A DNA stretch of 64,000 nt from Leishmania infantum JPCM5 (Eukaryota; Euglenozoa; Kinetoplastea; Trypanosomatida; Trypanosomatidae). Each line of letters starts with the position of its first letter. Position 1 is the first letter of the stretch. A model generated the notes under the pieces. The model did not search any database and had not been told where the DNA came from. It saw only the letters and a program-made list of their open reading frames with translations. A program made the position numbers and the translations under genes. Below are positions 11,382 through 23,240 of the stretch, in pieces. The DNA is taken from NCBI RefSeq assembly GCF_000002875.2, contig NC_009419.2:1550142-1614141 (forward strand), given 5' to 3'.

Positions 11382-11438
11382 TTCCCTTCCCTTCCCTTCC
11401 CTTCCCTTCCCTTCCCTTCCCTTCCCTTCCCTTCCCTT
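11382..11438 (+). repeat. (CCCTT)n tandem repeat, about 11 units
   Basis: A perfect pentanucleotide repeat in the SIZ1/4E-IP spacer. The complementary strand reads (AAGGG)n, with regularly spaced GGG runs able in principle to form a G-quadruplex. Confidence 0.95.
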
Positions 11439-14400
11439 CTCTCTCTCGCTCTCCCTCCATCTCCGCCTCCACCTTCCCCTCCCTTTGATTCGGTTGTGTT
11501 GTGTGTTTGTCCTCCCTCACACTCTGTCGCTCATCTGTGTGAAGTGTTTTCCTTTTGTTTGCCCCCCCCGCCCTTTTTACGCCGCTCTTATCTCCTTGGT
11601 TCGGCTGGTGGCGGCTCCAGTGTATGTTATTTTCGCTGTTCAGCATTCGAATTGGGGTATTCTGACACGTTTTTGCGTGTCCTTTCCTTTGTGCTTTTGA
11701 TCCTTGCTTGCTTCGCTTTCCCTCTTCCCTTATTGTGTACCTTTATCTTGAAGCTCGGGCCCTTTACGGCGGTTCTGTGTGCTCGTGTGCCCGCCTCACT
11801 CTTCGGGTGGTCTCCTCCTCCCTATCCTCCCTCTGTTCCGTTTTCTCGTTCCCTCCCATCTCTCTTCTCCTACTCCTACTGGTGTGCTGCGAGGGTGCGA
11901 TCGCGTACGTCTCTCTGTCTGAGAGAAGAGAAAGGCGGATAAAAAGCCACCGGAGCCGCTTGTTCCGTTTTCGTCTCTCTTATTGTGTTGTAAATTGGAG
12001 GGGGGCAAAAGGAAGAAGGGCTCTGCTCCTCGTCGACTCTATTTTTTTTCCGTTTGTCCTCTCTTGGGGTTTCGTGTTGCCGACTTCACCCTCTTCCGGT
12101 TTCCTCGTAGGATAGGCACACACGGCTCTCTCTGTGTGACTAGCTTCCCATTCAGCCTTACTTTTACTCCGATTGCTTCAGTGCCTCTGTGCTTTTTCTT
12201 GGCGTAGAGATCAAGGCGGAGGGAAAACAGACAGAAAAACGTCTTTATTCCTGACCCCTCCCCTAACAGGACACCAACCGAAACCGACGAGCGTTGACAC
12301 AGAAGGTGCACGACACAAGCACATACACCAGCGAGAGGAGGTGCACAAGCAAAAACAAGCAAACACGGAGACTTATCTTTTTCTCCTCTTGTCACTTCCT
12401 CTCCTTCTTTCCCTTTTCTCCCTATTATCCACCCCACGATCAGCCTTCCTTTTTTTGTAAAGTTTTAATCCCTTCTCCCTCTCTGTGTTTTACCCCCTCT
12501 CCCGTTTGTTCGCTAAATCAACTTTCCCCCTTCGCCCGCTTCCTCCTTTTTCCCCTCCGTACAACTGTCCTACATCATCACGAGAGCAGCACTGCCCTTT
12601 CCACCTTTTTTTTTTCGTTTTTTTTTGTTGTTTATCATTTGCCACATCCAAACTCGCAGCTCAGGGTTACTAGAAGCACACCCTCTCTCCTTCCCCACCC
12701 ACCCTCTCAAAAAAGAAAAAGAAACGAATACAACACAACAACAACTGCGCACCCCCTGGTACACACCTACGAGTCTTTTTTTAGCTCTCATTTTTACCTT
12801 TATTTATTTCGGCTCTCCATCTCTTGTGCCCACACACAAGTGTCACCCCATCACTCGCTTTCTCTCGCTCTCTTTCCGTACATCGCAAACACACACACAC
12901 ACACACAAACCAACCGAGAAAAAAATAAAACTAACTATCCTCTTTTCCTTTCTCCACTCAAAGGAAAGTGCGGCGAGAAACAGAACATCGCCGAGCCGAG
13001 CGACAGAGTAAGAAAGAGAAGCGCGTGAGCCTTCTCGAAGAGGGAGCAAGAAAACATAAAGACGAGGAACAACAAAAAATAAACAGAGTAGAGAACTTCT
13101 TCTTTCCAACTTTTCCTTCGGCTCATCTCGCGTGGTGCAAGTCGCTCCCTGCCCATCCCTGCGACCTCGCCGGCACGCCAGCGACAGCAGCCGAAAGAAA
13201 AGGGAAAGTCCAGGTGAGACAGACAGTCAAGAGAGAGAAGCTGCCGAAGTGAAATTTCCTTCCTATCCAGAGAGGCGTTCAAGCAGATCGATCCACGCGC
13301 ACACGTAACAAAAATATCCCAAAACGTGATCGAGTTCATATTATCTATTTCCACTCGTTTGCTTTTCTCTATCTTCTAAACGCCATCTTGTGAGTACTTT
13401 GGTTGTACTGAAAAGTGTCTATATATACCACGAAGGAAGGAGCTCAACGAGCGCAAAACGAAGAGAAACAAAGGAGAGACGGTACGCACATCAGTCTTTT
13501 TTTTGTCCTTTGCTGTCCCCCCCCCACCCCTTCCCAAGAGAACAAAGCCGTTCCTGTCTCCCCACTTCTGCCCCTTTCAAACGTGCCTCCCTCACCTTTA
13601 CTCGCGCCTCTTTGTCTGCTTTCTTTCTTTTCTTCTCACGTCCTCCCCCTTCACCCCCTCCTCTCTCACCTACCTCTTTCTTCCTGACTTATCTGCCTCC
13701 CTAGAAATCATTCGGCCGCGAGGATAGCGATTCTCACAACTCTCGAACTCTCGCCTCTGCCCTCCTGCATTGATCTGGTCGTTTTTGTATTTCGACAAGT
13801 TTCTTCGTTCTCTCTTTCCCCGTCGCCCGCTTCTTTTTGGTCTTTCGTTTTTGTTGTTTCTCGGCTTTCACTAGCCCGGGTTTATTTTTCCGCCTCCTCA
13901 ATCGATCTGCTTGCCTACAGTCAACTCCACGTGCGTCGTCTTTGGTTGACTTTAGTTGTTGCCAGCCTCGCTCTTGTTTTCTTGAAGTTATTTTCTTTCC
14001 CACACTTGTGTAAAGTTATTGCGTTTTCTCTTCCGTCTTTTGTTTTTGTTTTGCACTGATTGTGCTTCGTTAGTGATTCTTCCTCGTGTCTTCTCACCTT
14101 TCGTACTGCGCGCGCGGAGTTGACATACTCCATCAAGATCTCCTGTGCTTCATCTCGTTCTTTTTTTTTTCTCCCTTCACGCGTGTGCGTGGACGCCGTT
14201 GTCTCCCGTTTTTTTCCTTTGAGAGAAAAAAAAAGGGATTGCCCACTTTCTGCCTTCTCTGCGCTCTCGCTTCTCTTTTTCTGTTTTCGGGGTTGTGTAC
14301 CTTCGTTTCGATTTTTTGTTCTGTCGTCGCCTCCATCCGGCCCACCACTGCTTCTTTTGTGCATTTCTTTTCTTTTTGTTGTTGCTCGAAGCGTGCAGTC

Positions 14401-15880
14401 TGTTTTCTTTGCTTTTTTTTTCAAATCTTGTCTTCGCTCGATTTTCACCGCTTCATTCTTGTTTCGTTCCGTAGCAAGGCAACGCGCATACGCTTCGCGG
14501 CTTCGTGTCACTCGATAAAGCAAGAAAGGCCGCAGCGTGGAGAGACGCAGAGGGACGAAAAACGAGGGCGAAGCACAGAAATCACCGAAGCTCAGACGCA
14601 GCCAGAGGGATACAAGCGGGGGAGGGGGAACGACACATAGAGAAGAGCAGCGAAGAAAGGCGTTCTGTTTTTTCTTTCTCTACCGATCCTAACGGCTATT
14701 GGGTAGAGGAAGCACAAGCACACGGGGATTCTGGTACGTGATAATTCCTTTTTCCACCTCTACCCTGCACAGGAACTAACGTTCCTTTCAAAATAAAAGA
14801 AGCGTTACACAAAGTAGACCGCGTCGCCTGTGGAAAGAGCTACTTATAATTTTCTCTTTCACATACGTACACATACACTCACGTGGCCGCGGCTGCTCTC
14901 CCTTTCTTTATATCTTTCCCATTTTTTTTTCCGTTCGTGTGGGCCTCAGGGAGTAGAAAACAACAAGAAAAACAAAAACTCCGACAACAAACAGTAGCAC
15001 ACCAGCACACACACACACTCACAGATCAAAGAATACGCACAGAACACCTCCAGAGGTCTCTCTCTCTCTCTCGCACCTCCTCGCTCTCTTTGGGGTGTTG
15101 ATATTGAAATAAAAAAAACATTTTCTTGCCGCCTCACTCGTTTTGTGCTTCATTTTTTCCCCTCTTCTGAGTAGACGGTTTTTGTTCATTTTCGTTTGCG
15201 GTTTTGCTCTTGTTGTTTTTATCGCCATTACTTATACATTTCTCTTTCCTCTTACTCTCGTCTTCGCTTATTATTATTATTGCGCGACGAAGGCGCTGTG
15301 CATGGTCCCTCCTCTTCCTTTAGTTTTGTTTCGATCGCCTCTCTGACATCTTGCTGTTTTTCTTGCTCCTTCCTTGAAGCTTCACGTACGCACAAGCAAG
15401 CGTCATCTTGCCATTGAGGTGTGGGCCCTTCAGCGCACCTTGTCACACAGGGTGCGACGAGACACCTTCAGACACAGGTTCGAACAAAAGTGAAAGGAAA
15501 AAAGGAAAAGAAGGAGCCAACCATAAAGAAACTTGGAAAGCGAGTTGTCTCCAAAGCCGTGCTTTCCTACATTTTCCTTCCCCTCATTTTTTTGTGTCTT
15601 TTCTTCTTCAGCTCTCTTTTTCTTTTCGTTTGCTTGCGTGCGTGATTCGTTGCTATTATTTTCGTTTTCTAGTCCCTTTTAGCGTTTTTGGTGTTGCAAA
15701 TTTCCCTGTGAACCCGGTGCTCGTGTGTGTGTGTGTGTGGTTCATTTTTTCCTTTCCTTTCCTGTCGTCTTTTGCGCCAGTATAAATCCCTCTCTTTTTT
15801 TTCTCAGGCCTCCCTCCCTCCCTCCCTCGTCGTCTTTCTCTATATTTGTTTTCCGTGTTTGTGTGTGCTGTTTTCCTTTG

Positions 15881-15973
15881 CTGTTTCTCTCCTTTTCGTC
15901 TTTTTTTTTGCGTACGTGCGTGTCTTCGCCCGTCTCTCCGTGCCGGTGGGCGAGACTCAGCAATTCTTTTCAG
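15881..15973 (+). promoter_or_regulatory. Probable trans-splice acceptor region of 4E-IP
   Basis: A T/C tract (15881-15909) is followed by AGs at 15953-15954, 15959-15960 and 15972-15973; the last directly follows ATTCTTTTC. A 5' UTR of about 70-90 nt before the ATG at 16046 would result. The exact site cannot be chosen by eye. Confidence 0.5.
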
Positions 15974-16045
15974 TATTATTATTTTCATTTGCGAACGCAG
16001 CAACTCGCATCTGCATACTTTTTCGCCTTTGTGGATCTGGTATCC

Positions 16046-18421
16046 ATGCCTCCTGTGCGCACCATGTACACCCGTGAGGAGCTACTGCGGATTGCAACAC
16101 TCGCCAGCGCAATGGACCTGGGCCCAGAGGTGCTGCGCAAGTTCGACGTCATCGAAGTCGCCGAACCAGTCCCCGCCCCGAAGCGCCGCGAGGCAGAACC
16201 GAATTTCAAGGGCAGCGTGCTGACGGACAACTTCAGCACTAGCACCACGATCACTAACTCGGGTCCCAACGGTGGTGGCAACAGCGGCGGGAAGGGCGGC
16301 CATAACAGCGGCATGAACGGCGGCGGCAGCAGCAGCAGCAACCACACTGGCAGCTCCAGCACTCCGGCGTACGGTGCCGGCGGCGGCCGTGGCGGTGACA
16401 ACCGCCGCGGCGGTGGCGGCAATGGTGGACGCGATGACAACAGCAACAGTAACAGTGTGAAGCAGTCCGGGTACGACCGCTTTGCGCCACCCGAGGGACG
16501 ATTTAACCGCGGAAATCGCAATCAGGAGACCTTTGAGGAGGGCATCGAGTATGAGTTGCGGCAGAGCGCACTGCAGAAGAAACGCGTTGCCGAAACGATG
16601 GAGCGCGAGGATCGCAAGGGAGAGAACCTGAGGCAGGCCCTGGAGAAGTTCAAGCAGGAGGGCACCGACGCCGAGGCCGCAGAAGCGGAGAGGGAGACGG
16701 ACGAGATTGAGCGGCTGCTGGCGGGCATCACAATGGTCGATGACGCGCCAAAGGCCGTGGTTCGCTCTCGCTTCTTCTCGGCCCAGGGCCCAACGGCTAC
16801 CAGCGCCGAGCCTCCGGCGACCATGCAGCCATCGCCGCCGCCGCCACAAGCATCGACGACGCTGTCTTTTGGAGCCCCCGCGAGCAGCATTGCATCTTCC
16901 ACGACAGGCGCGCCACAGGCGAGCGTGCTCCCGACGCCCGCCAACAGTGGAACGCAGGGCTACGCGAGAGGGCCGTGGTCATCTATGAAGAGCGACTCTA
17001 ACCTCTGGAGCACCGCGCCGTCCATGGCAAGCGCGCTCAAGCAGTCTCTTCAGCACTCCTTGCCTCCGGCGGACGCGTCGCCGTCAGGTCAGATCAAGCC
17101 TCCGCAGCCTGCGTCGCAGCAGTCACAGCCATCCAGTTGTCCTGCGAGCACTTCTCACCAGGCAAAGAGCATGGACGCTGCGACTGCGAACGCCTCGGCC
17201 AACTCGACCGGTGCGCCGCCCGCCAGCGGGCCAGCCAGCTTTGGCGTTCCCGCGCCTGCACCAGCGAGCCCGCCCGCTCCCACGCAGAGCTCCGTACTCG
17301 GCCCTGCGAACGGACATAGCAGCACCAATATCGCCACTGCAATGGGCGCCAAGACTGGCGCATCGAGCAGTGCTGGACAGACGCAGGCGCCTCCTCACAC
17401 GCCGCCCCAAACTCCGCCTCACAGTCAGCCGCAGCCATCTCGCCCGGCCCCAGCGACCGCCATCAAGGCAGCGCCGCGCAGTAGCGGGTCTAGCGGCGTT
17501 CCCACAGGCGCCTGGTCGGCGGCGGACCTGGAGCTTCTTCTGAAGAAAGGCGCCACCATGATCTCAAGCGCTCCGGCACCCCCGCCAAGCACTGCTACAC
17601 CTGCCACGACGGCGCCGAAGACGCAGCCCATCACGGCGGCGGAGCTGGAGAGCATGCTCATGCAGCGGGCGCGCCAGGGCAGAGGAGCGACCGGCACTGG
17701 TATGAGCACTTTACCTCCCTCGCCTCCTCAGTTTCAGCAGCCACCTCCGCCGCAGCAGGCGCCGCTTCTTTTTGCGAACCCGTCGAAGACGCCGCCGATG
17801 CCGGCGAGCAGCAACCCTACCAGTGCGCCACTCTCCTCGCCACAGCAGCTCCCGGCCAGCATGAAGATGGCGCCAAACGGAGCGATGCTGCAGCCTAAGC
17901 AGCCGCATCAGCAGCAGCAACCGCTGCCTCCGCCGCCGCCGCCGATGCCGCCACAGATGCCCGCGCATTCTCAGCCGCAATCGCAGCCACAGCCACAGCC
18001 GCAGATGCAGCCTCAGATGCAACCGCAGCAGCACCAACCACCGTGGATGGCGATGCCGCGGCCGCCGCAGGCTCCGCCGGCACCACAGCCTAACGGTAAT
18101 GGAAGTCCTATGCACAACACCCCGCCCCTGCAGCCGCTGGCTGCGAAGATGCCGCAGCCTGCTCCAATGATGCCGAATGGGCTCCAGATGCCCATGCAGA
18201 TGAACGCTCAAGGGCAGTACTTTGTGGATCCGGCGCAGCTGCAGCGAGTGTACATGACTGGTCAGCCGATGATGTTCCGCCGCCCGGACGGGACTGTGTT
18301 TATGCAGGCACAGCCCATACCTCAACCACAGCCTCAGCAAGCACCGCCTCAGCAGCAGCCACCGTTCAACCCGTTCGGTACGAATGCGCAGTTTCTCTTC
18401 CAGCAGCAGCAGCGCCGCTAG
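16046..18421 (+). CDS. 4E-IP1: eIF4E-interacting protein (Leish4E-IP), translation regulator
   Basis: This 791-residue, low-complexity protein has a canonical eIF4E-binding motif at its N-terminus: Tyr8-Thr-Arg-Glu-Glu-Leu13-Leu14 (YxxxxL-phi). The size agrees with the roughly 83-kDa Leishmania 4E-IP, which binds the cap-binding protein eIF4E1 in a stage-dependent way; the T. brucei homologue represses translation. After the motif come a Gly/Ser/Asn-rich stretch (about 72-130), a charged helical segment (about 142-233, including RQSALQKKRVAETMERED), then long Ala/Ser/Pro-rich and Pro/Gln-rich regions with short poly-Q. A more ordered C-terminal patch reads FVDPAQLQRVYMTGQPMMF. The ATG at 16046 is preferred; Met7 (16064) is a possible alternative that also keeps the motif. 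The frame continues upstream without an ATG-supported extension. Confidence 0.9.
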   Translation: MPPVRTMYTREELLRIATLASAMDLGPEVLRKFDVIEVAEPVPAPKRREAEPNFKGSVLTDNFSTSTTITNSGPNGGGNSGGKGGHNSGMNGGGSSSSNHTGSSSTPAYGAGGGRGGDNRRGGGGNGGRDDNSNSNSVKQSGYDRFAPPEGRFNRGNRNQETFEEGIEYELRQSALQKKRVAETMEREDRKGENLRQALEKFKQEGTDAEAAEAERETDEIERLLAGITMVDDAPKAVVRSRFFSAQGPTATSAEPPATMQPSPPPPQASTTLSFGAPASSIASSTTGAPQASVLPTPANSGTQGYARGPWSSMKSDSNLWSTAPSMASALKQSLQHSLPPADASPSGQIKPPQPASQQSQPSSCPASTSHQAKSMDAATANASANSTGAPPASGPASFGVPAPAPASPPAPTQSSVLGPANGHSSTNIATAMGAKTGASSSAGQTQAPPHTPPQTPPHSQPQPSRPAPATAIKAAPRSSGSSGVPTGAWSAADLELLLKKGATMISSAPAPPPSTATPATTAPKTQPITAAELESMLMQRARQGRGATGTGMSTLPPSPPQFQQPPPPQQAPLLFANPSKTPPMPASSNPTSAPLSSPQQLPASMKMAPNGAMLQPKQPHQQQQPLPPPPPPMPPQMPAHSQPQSQPQPQPQMQPQMQPQQHQPPWMAMPRPPQAPPAPQPNGNGSPMHNTPPLQPLAAKMPQPAPMMPNGLQMPMQMNAQGQYFVDPAQLQRVYMTGQPMMFRRPDGTVFMQAQPIPQPQPQQAPPQQQPPFNPFGTNAQFLFQQQQRR

Positions 18422-21400
18422 ACGAAGAGCCAAGTCAACGCATCCCAACCTATGAGCCTCTATATCCTCCTCTTTACCCCACCAGTGGCGTCGTTGATCA
18501 CAATGGAGAGATCATCGTTGCATCGTGCCTTCAGCACTGTGAAGAGTTGATGGTTGCACGTGAAGCGGTGGCAATGGCGAAACGACGACAGACTAGCGTG
18601 TCGGTGTGTACACTCTTTTTCAGGCACAGCTGTGTTGCTGAAGCGGCTGCACTTTTCTAGTAACAGACAGACACACACATACTTACAAAGAAAAGGGTCT
18701 TATGAAGGCACTCCACGAAGTACTCCTTCGCCGCTCTCGCACATCTCTTCCAAATACAAAGACGTGTACGCTGCGACCTGCTCTCATTTTTTTCTCGGCG
18801 TTTCTTTTAAACCAGTTTCGTCAAGCCTTTATTTGCGCCACTCCCTCTTCATGGCTTGCCGGAGCTGCTCTCCGCCTTTTCTCTGTCTCGCGCATTTTTT
18901 CTTTAATGATTCCTCATGCAGTCTCCTCTTTTCTTTTTCGCATTTTGCGTGCCCTGCTATGTCTTGGCACCGTGTTCTTCGACAGAGCGAAGCACCATGC
19001 AAGGAAAAAGAGAGAGGCTCTGGTCGCCCCTTTGGACGACGCGCGACCGGCCACGCATATACGCAGAAACGATAGCACGCGTTTCATTGCGTGCTTGCTT
19101 CCTGTATGACCCCTGCAAGCGCACAGGCGCTCTTGCGTTCCCGCCTCCCGCAGCACGTGTTTTGTGGTTCTCTCTCTGTTTATGTTGTATGATGGGAGAC
19201 GACGGAAGGAGGGACGCGTGGAGGACGAGGAGGCACAACCAGGGTAGTCGGCGTCACCACGGAGCGCTGAGAAAGAGGAGGGTGCAGTGGCCATGGTAGA
19301 TTGAAGGGGGAGAGAATACCAATCGACGAGAACCATACAGCAACAGCTGATACACACACACACATACACACACCCAAACACGCGAAAACCGTGCCAGCGA
19401 GCAGAAGCAATGACAAGGGATTCACGAAAAGGGCGTGGACGGCAATCGGGTGTGGGGTCGCTTTCTCCTTTCCATCGTCGCCTCTTCTGCGCCCCTTCCT
19501 CTCCTGCGCCTCCCTTTTCTTTCCCTCGTTTCCGCTTTGCCTTCCCCCTCCCCCATCTGAAATCGCCGCCCTCACCATTTTTTTTCCGTTGACGATGAGC
19601 GACGGGTCTCTTTCCTTGTTCGCTTTTTTTTGATTTTCTCTTTGCATGTTTGCCTCTGTGGCTTGCACGTGTTTATTGCCGTGCACTTCTCCTTCCTTTT
19701 CTTTTTTTTTTGCATGTTTGCCGTCTTTTCGGTGTCCCTCTTTTCGGGGTGTTTGAAAGTGCGAAAAAAATGTATGTGTGTGTGTGCGTTTTCATGGATG
19801 TATTTCCGTCTTGTGCCCCCTGTCATGCCGCTTTCTTTTTTTTATCCCTTCTTTTGTGGTGGCTCTTTCGTGCATGTGTGTGTGTGTGTCTGGGTTTGAG
19901 ACGCTGGCTCTCTCTGTGTTCATGAGTCTCCGCGAATGCAACATACCCGTTGCTCTCTGTGCGCCATCGTAGGCGAAAGAAAAAAAGAGGGAGCGAGGTC
20001 TCAAGGCGGAGGCAAGGCACGCTAAGTGCACGCACAGACAATGACGGCTCGCATGCACGTTCACAATCCCACGCGCGAGCTGCCGCCGTTTCAATCTCTC
20101 TATGTGTGCCACTGCTCTGTTCTAACTCGCCTCCTCCTTCCTCGTAATGATTGCTTTGTTCTATGACGCCCCATTACTTCTCAGGACGGCATCCTTTCTT
20201 TTACCTCTTGTCTTCCTCCTTATGCACCCGTTTCTCCTCGTCCTTTTTTCCCGCTCCTCTGTTTCTATGTATTGCTTCAAGCGTGCCATCGTTTTCCTGT
20301 TCTATTCTCGTTTCTTTTTGTAATATGTTGCAGTGGCGACTCCCGCTCTCTCTCTTCCTCCCCGCGCGCGCGTGTGTGTGTGCGCATGTGTGCTGCTCGC
20401 TTTGTTTTCGCTTGCTTTCTTCGCCGCTTTCTGTGCTGGTTTGATTATTACGATCATGTGTGCTGTGCTGTGTTTCCTTTTCTTTTTTTTTTGTTGGTGT
20501 TTGCTTGCGCTAATCATCACATCTCTGCGTGCATGTTCATGACGGTGTGTTTATCGTCTTCGCCTTTTTTCTTTTTGGTTTCCGTTTCTCCCTCTTGTGT
20601 GTTTCTTCTCATTTTGTCTTCTCTCGTCTTTGCTTTCCGCTCGTACGTGTCTCTGATTTCTTACTGCGTTGGACGACTGCCCCCTACCCCCTCCCACCCC
20701 CTCTCACTCCCTCTCTGTGGCATCTGTTTTCTCCTCCGCCGTTTCTTGTGTCGCTCTCCGTCTGTTTGTCGTCAGGCGCGCTTTTTTTGTGCGGGGGGAG
20801 GGGGAGGGGTGATAGCATGCCACGGGCGCCACCTCGGTGCGTGCGCGTTTTTCTAATTTTCAATCATAGGCAAGTACAGTGACCCTCTTTTTCTGCTCCT
20901 CATTGGCGGTTTCGCGTACGCATCTCTCCCCTTCATCTGCCTTTCACGCACACTTGCATGTGCACGCCTGAGATGACATCAACAGGTGCATGCAAACCAA
21001 CCTTAGCTATTTTTCTCGTTTTTTGTTCGGTTCTTCTCCATATGTCCATGCGTGCTTGTTGGAGGGGCGAGAACGAGTAGGTGTGCTTCTGCTTGCTATT
21101 CTCGTGCTTGCGTGGTTGTGCTCGTCGAATTCGCTCTCCTTCCGTGAGACTATTCTTTTTTCTCTTCTGTCGTTCTTTCCAGTCCCTGTTGCTGCCCGCT
21201 CATTCTCTCCGTTGCAACACACCACCATCATCTCCTCTTCTCACATGCTGATCTTGCCTCTGCGCCGCTTTTCCAGCGGCACTCTTCGCCGCCTTCCCCA
21301 GAAGCCGCTAGAACACTTATCATCATGCTTCCTCTGGTGCATCAACTGCCTTTACGCTGGCATGTGAGACGCAACAACTTCCACCCTTCAGTCCCGTCTT

Positions 21401-22255
21401 TCCTTTTTTGGTCTTTGTGCGTCTTTTTCCTCCTCTTCCCATCGCTTGTGTTATTATTTCGTCTTTTGTTTTTTTTTTTCGTGCGCATCTCGGAGAAACT
21501 CTCTTCTTGCTCCTTTCAGCTGTTTGCCCATTTTACGTTGCCGGCCTGACTTTTTTCCATCTCGCCACACACAACTATACGCCTACATGTCGTGCGCCTT
21601 TCCTCCGCCTTTTCCGCTCCTCACGAATGCTGTGCGCGTGCACCCCTCGCTTGTCCTCCTCTATGCTCTCTGCTCTTTCCTTCATCTGTCACCTTCTTCT
21701 GCTGATTTTGAACCTCGCTGTGATTGCAGGCGTACGTCGCATGTGCTGGGACGCAGCCACAAGCATCGTCACGTTGTCCTCGGCGGCTGTACTCGAATTG
21801 ACGCGGGCGCGCGCGTGCAAGAGTGAGCTCTACCACGTACAGAAAAGGAGTTACGCGAACACAGTGGTGGTGGGCGGTGAGGCAGCAAGAGGCCACGAAC
21901 GTGAAGCATTAGACGGCGCCCCCTGAGAAAGAAGGAATCCGCAAAGGCAAACATCAACAAGAAGCTTCGAATGCGCACCGCTTTCTCTTCCTCCCGATCG
22001 ACTTGTTCAACTGTCGGCGTCTTCGATCAATTGTTTCGTATGCCTATGTGTGCATGAATGCATATATATGTATATGTATCTGTTTTTCGTCCGCGTGTGT
22101 GTGCGCTTGTGTGTGCGCGTGTGTGAGCCTCCCTTCGCTATTTCTCTTTTGCTTTCCGGCTCATCTTGGGTTTCTTGCTGTTACTTGCCACTTTTTTTTT
22201 CTTTACTGCTTTCTCTTCCCCTTGCCTTTTACCGACCTTTTCATCCGCGTGAGGT

Positions 22256-23240
22256 GCACCCTGTGAAGACAGCGAGACCCTCTTCACGGCAGAGTTGCCC
22301 TGAAGCAGGCCCCGTGGCCCGAAAATGCGAGCGCTGTGCGCACGTGCTGCCCACCGTTGCTGGCTTGGTGCGTCACATCGAAAGAAAGAGTGCAGAGGTG
22401 AGAGAGCAAGAGTGATGGACGGAAGGGGCGCGAAGAAATCCCATAGCAGTGAGCCCCACAGCGCATGTGTGCATAGCATGCGGCATCTTCGGCATCTGTC
22501 CAGGGCTGCACTGATGAGGCACAGATGCCGGAAGCATCACGAGAGCAGCCCGAGCTGCACCATCCGGGCCCTCCCGACTCCCCATGCGGAGGGTCTCCAT
22601 ATTATGGGATGCCGCGGCGTGAAGCGACCGAGGGCGAAGCATGGCACGCAGACAGGGGGTGCGCAGGGCCACCGAGGACCCTGACCTGAGGCTGGCCAAC
22701 GTCCTCCTCGAGCTCATCCGGCATGTCACCTTGACCACTCCCCTATTACCCGCACGACAGACGCCGCCGCCTCCGCCCTCGAGCAGGAGCATGGGCGCGG
22801 CCCGCGTTGGATCAGGCCATGCAGCTCACCCATGTCCGTGGGACGCCCGCCGCGCAGCACGCACCCGAGGAAGGGACGAGCAAGGACAGGAAGTGCCCGT
22901 GCGGCGTATGGCCCGATGCGAAGGCAGGCGGCTCGTCCTAGACGCCCAGGATGCAGCCGTAACCCCCCCCCCCTACAGAGACGGGTGGGCTGCGGTTGTA
23001 TGCGCCAATCGGAGGACTCGCTCGCGGTGGAGTCACGCGCGCTGACACGGAAAATGAAGTGCATCTTTGCTGCGAAGCAGAAGCCGCTTTTTCGACACTT
23101 TGTTTCTCAAACGCCCTCCCGCCTGGGCACCTCTTGCCCTTCCAACATGTCTTGCCCTCGTGCGGCCAACGGCCCAGGGCCGCGGCGCCCGCATCCCATG
23201 CCGTGCTTCAGCTGTTCGAAGAGTTCCTTGTGGCCGGTCT
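22256..23240 (+). mobile_element. DIRE-like degenerate ingi/L1Tc-type retrotransposon remnant, copy 1
   Basis: This GC-rich island lies inside T-rich spacer. Its core 22370-23038 matches 38123-38787 almost exactly; the main difference is a C run of 11 versus 7. Two C2H2-like zinc-finger fragments can be read: KCERCAHVLPTVAGLVRHI at about 22324-22380 and CVHSMRHLRHLSRAALMRHR at about 22466-22525. In the second, the second Cys is replaced by Ser. C2H2 fingers at the C-terminus are typical of the ingi/L1Tc clade. The frames are broken and no RT or endonuclease is left. Outer borders are approximate; the part right of 23038 is not present next to copy 2. Confidence 0.6.

Larger units (their letters stand above)
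8646..16045. other. 7.4-kb pyrimidine-rich spacer between SIZ1 and 4E-IP
   Basis: No gene is supported on either strand. Much of it (notably 9280-12200 and 13500-14500) is strongly T/C-biased on the + strand, so every frame reads as Phe/Ser/Leu/Cys strings. Purine-rich patches occur at about 12960-13250 and 14520-14740. Simple repeats include (CA)n at 9238-9255 and 12888-12908 and (CCCTT)n at 11382-11438. It presumably holds the SIZ1 3' UTR and possibly a long 4E-IP 5' UTR. Confidence 0.55.

Noticed and set aside
15410..15500. GGTTCGAAC (about 15478-15486) resembling a tRNA T-loop
   Set aside because: No complementary T-stem after the loop (AAAAG instead of CTGTG), and no D or acceptor arms could be built around it.
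20793..20809. G-run cluster as a possible quadruplex or regulatory element
   Set aside because: Short and isolated, with only three clear G runs; comparable runs occur by chance in these spacers (for example near 3400 and 25546).
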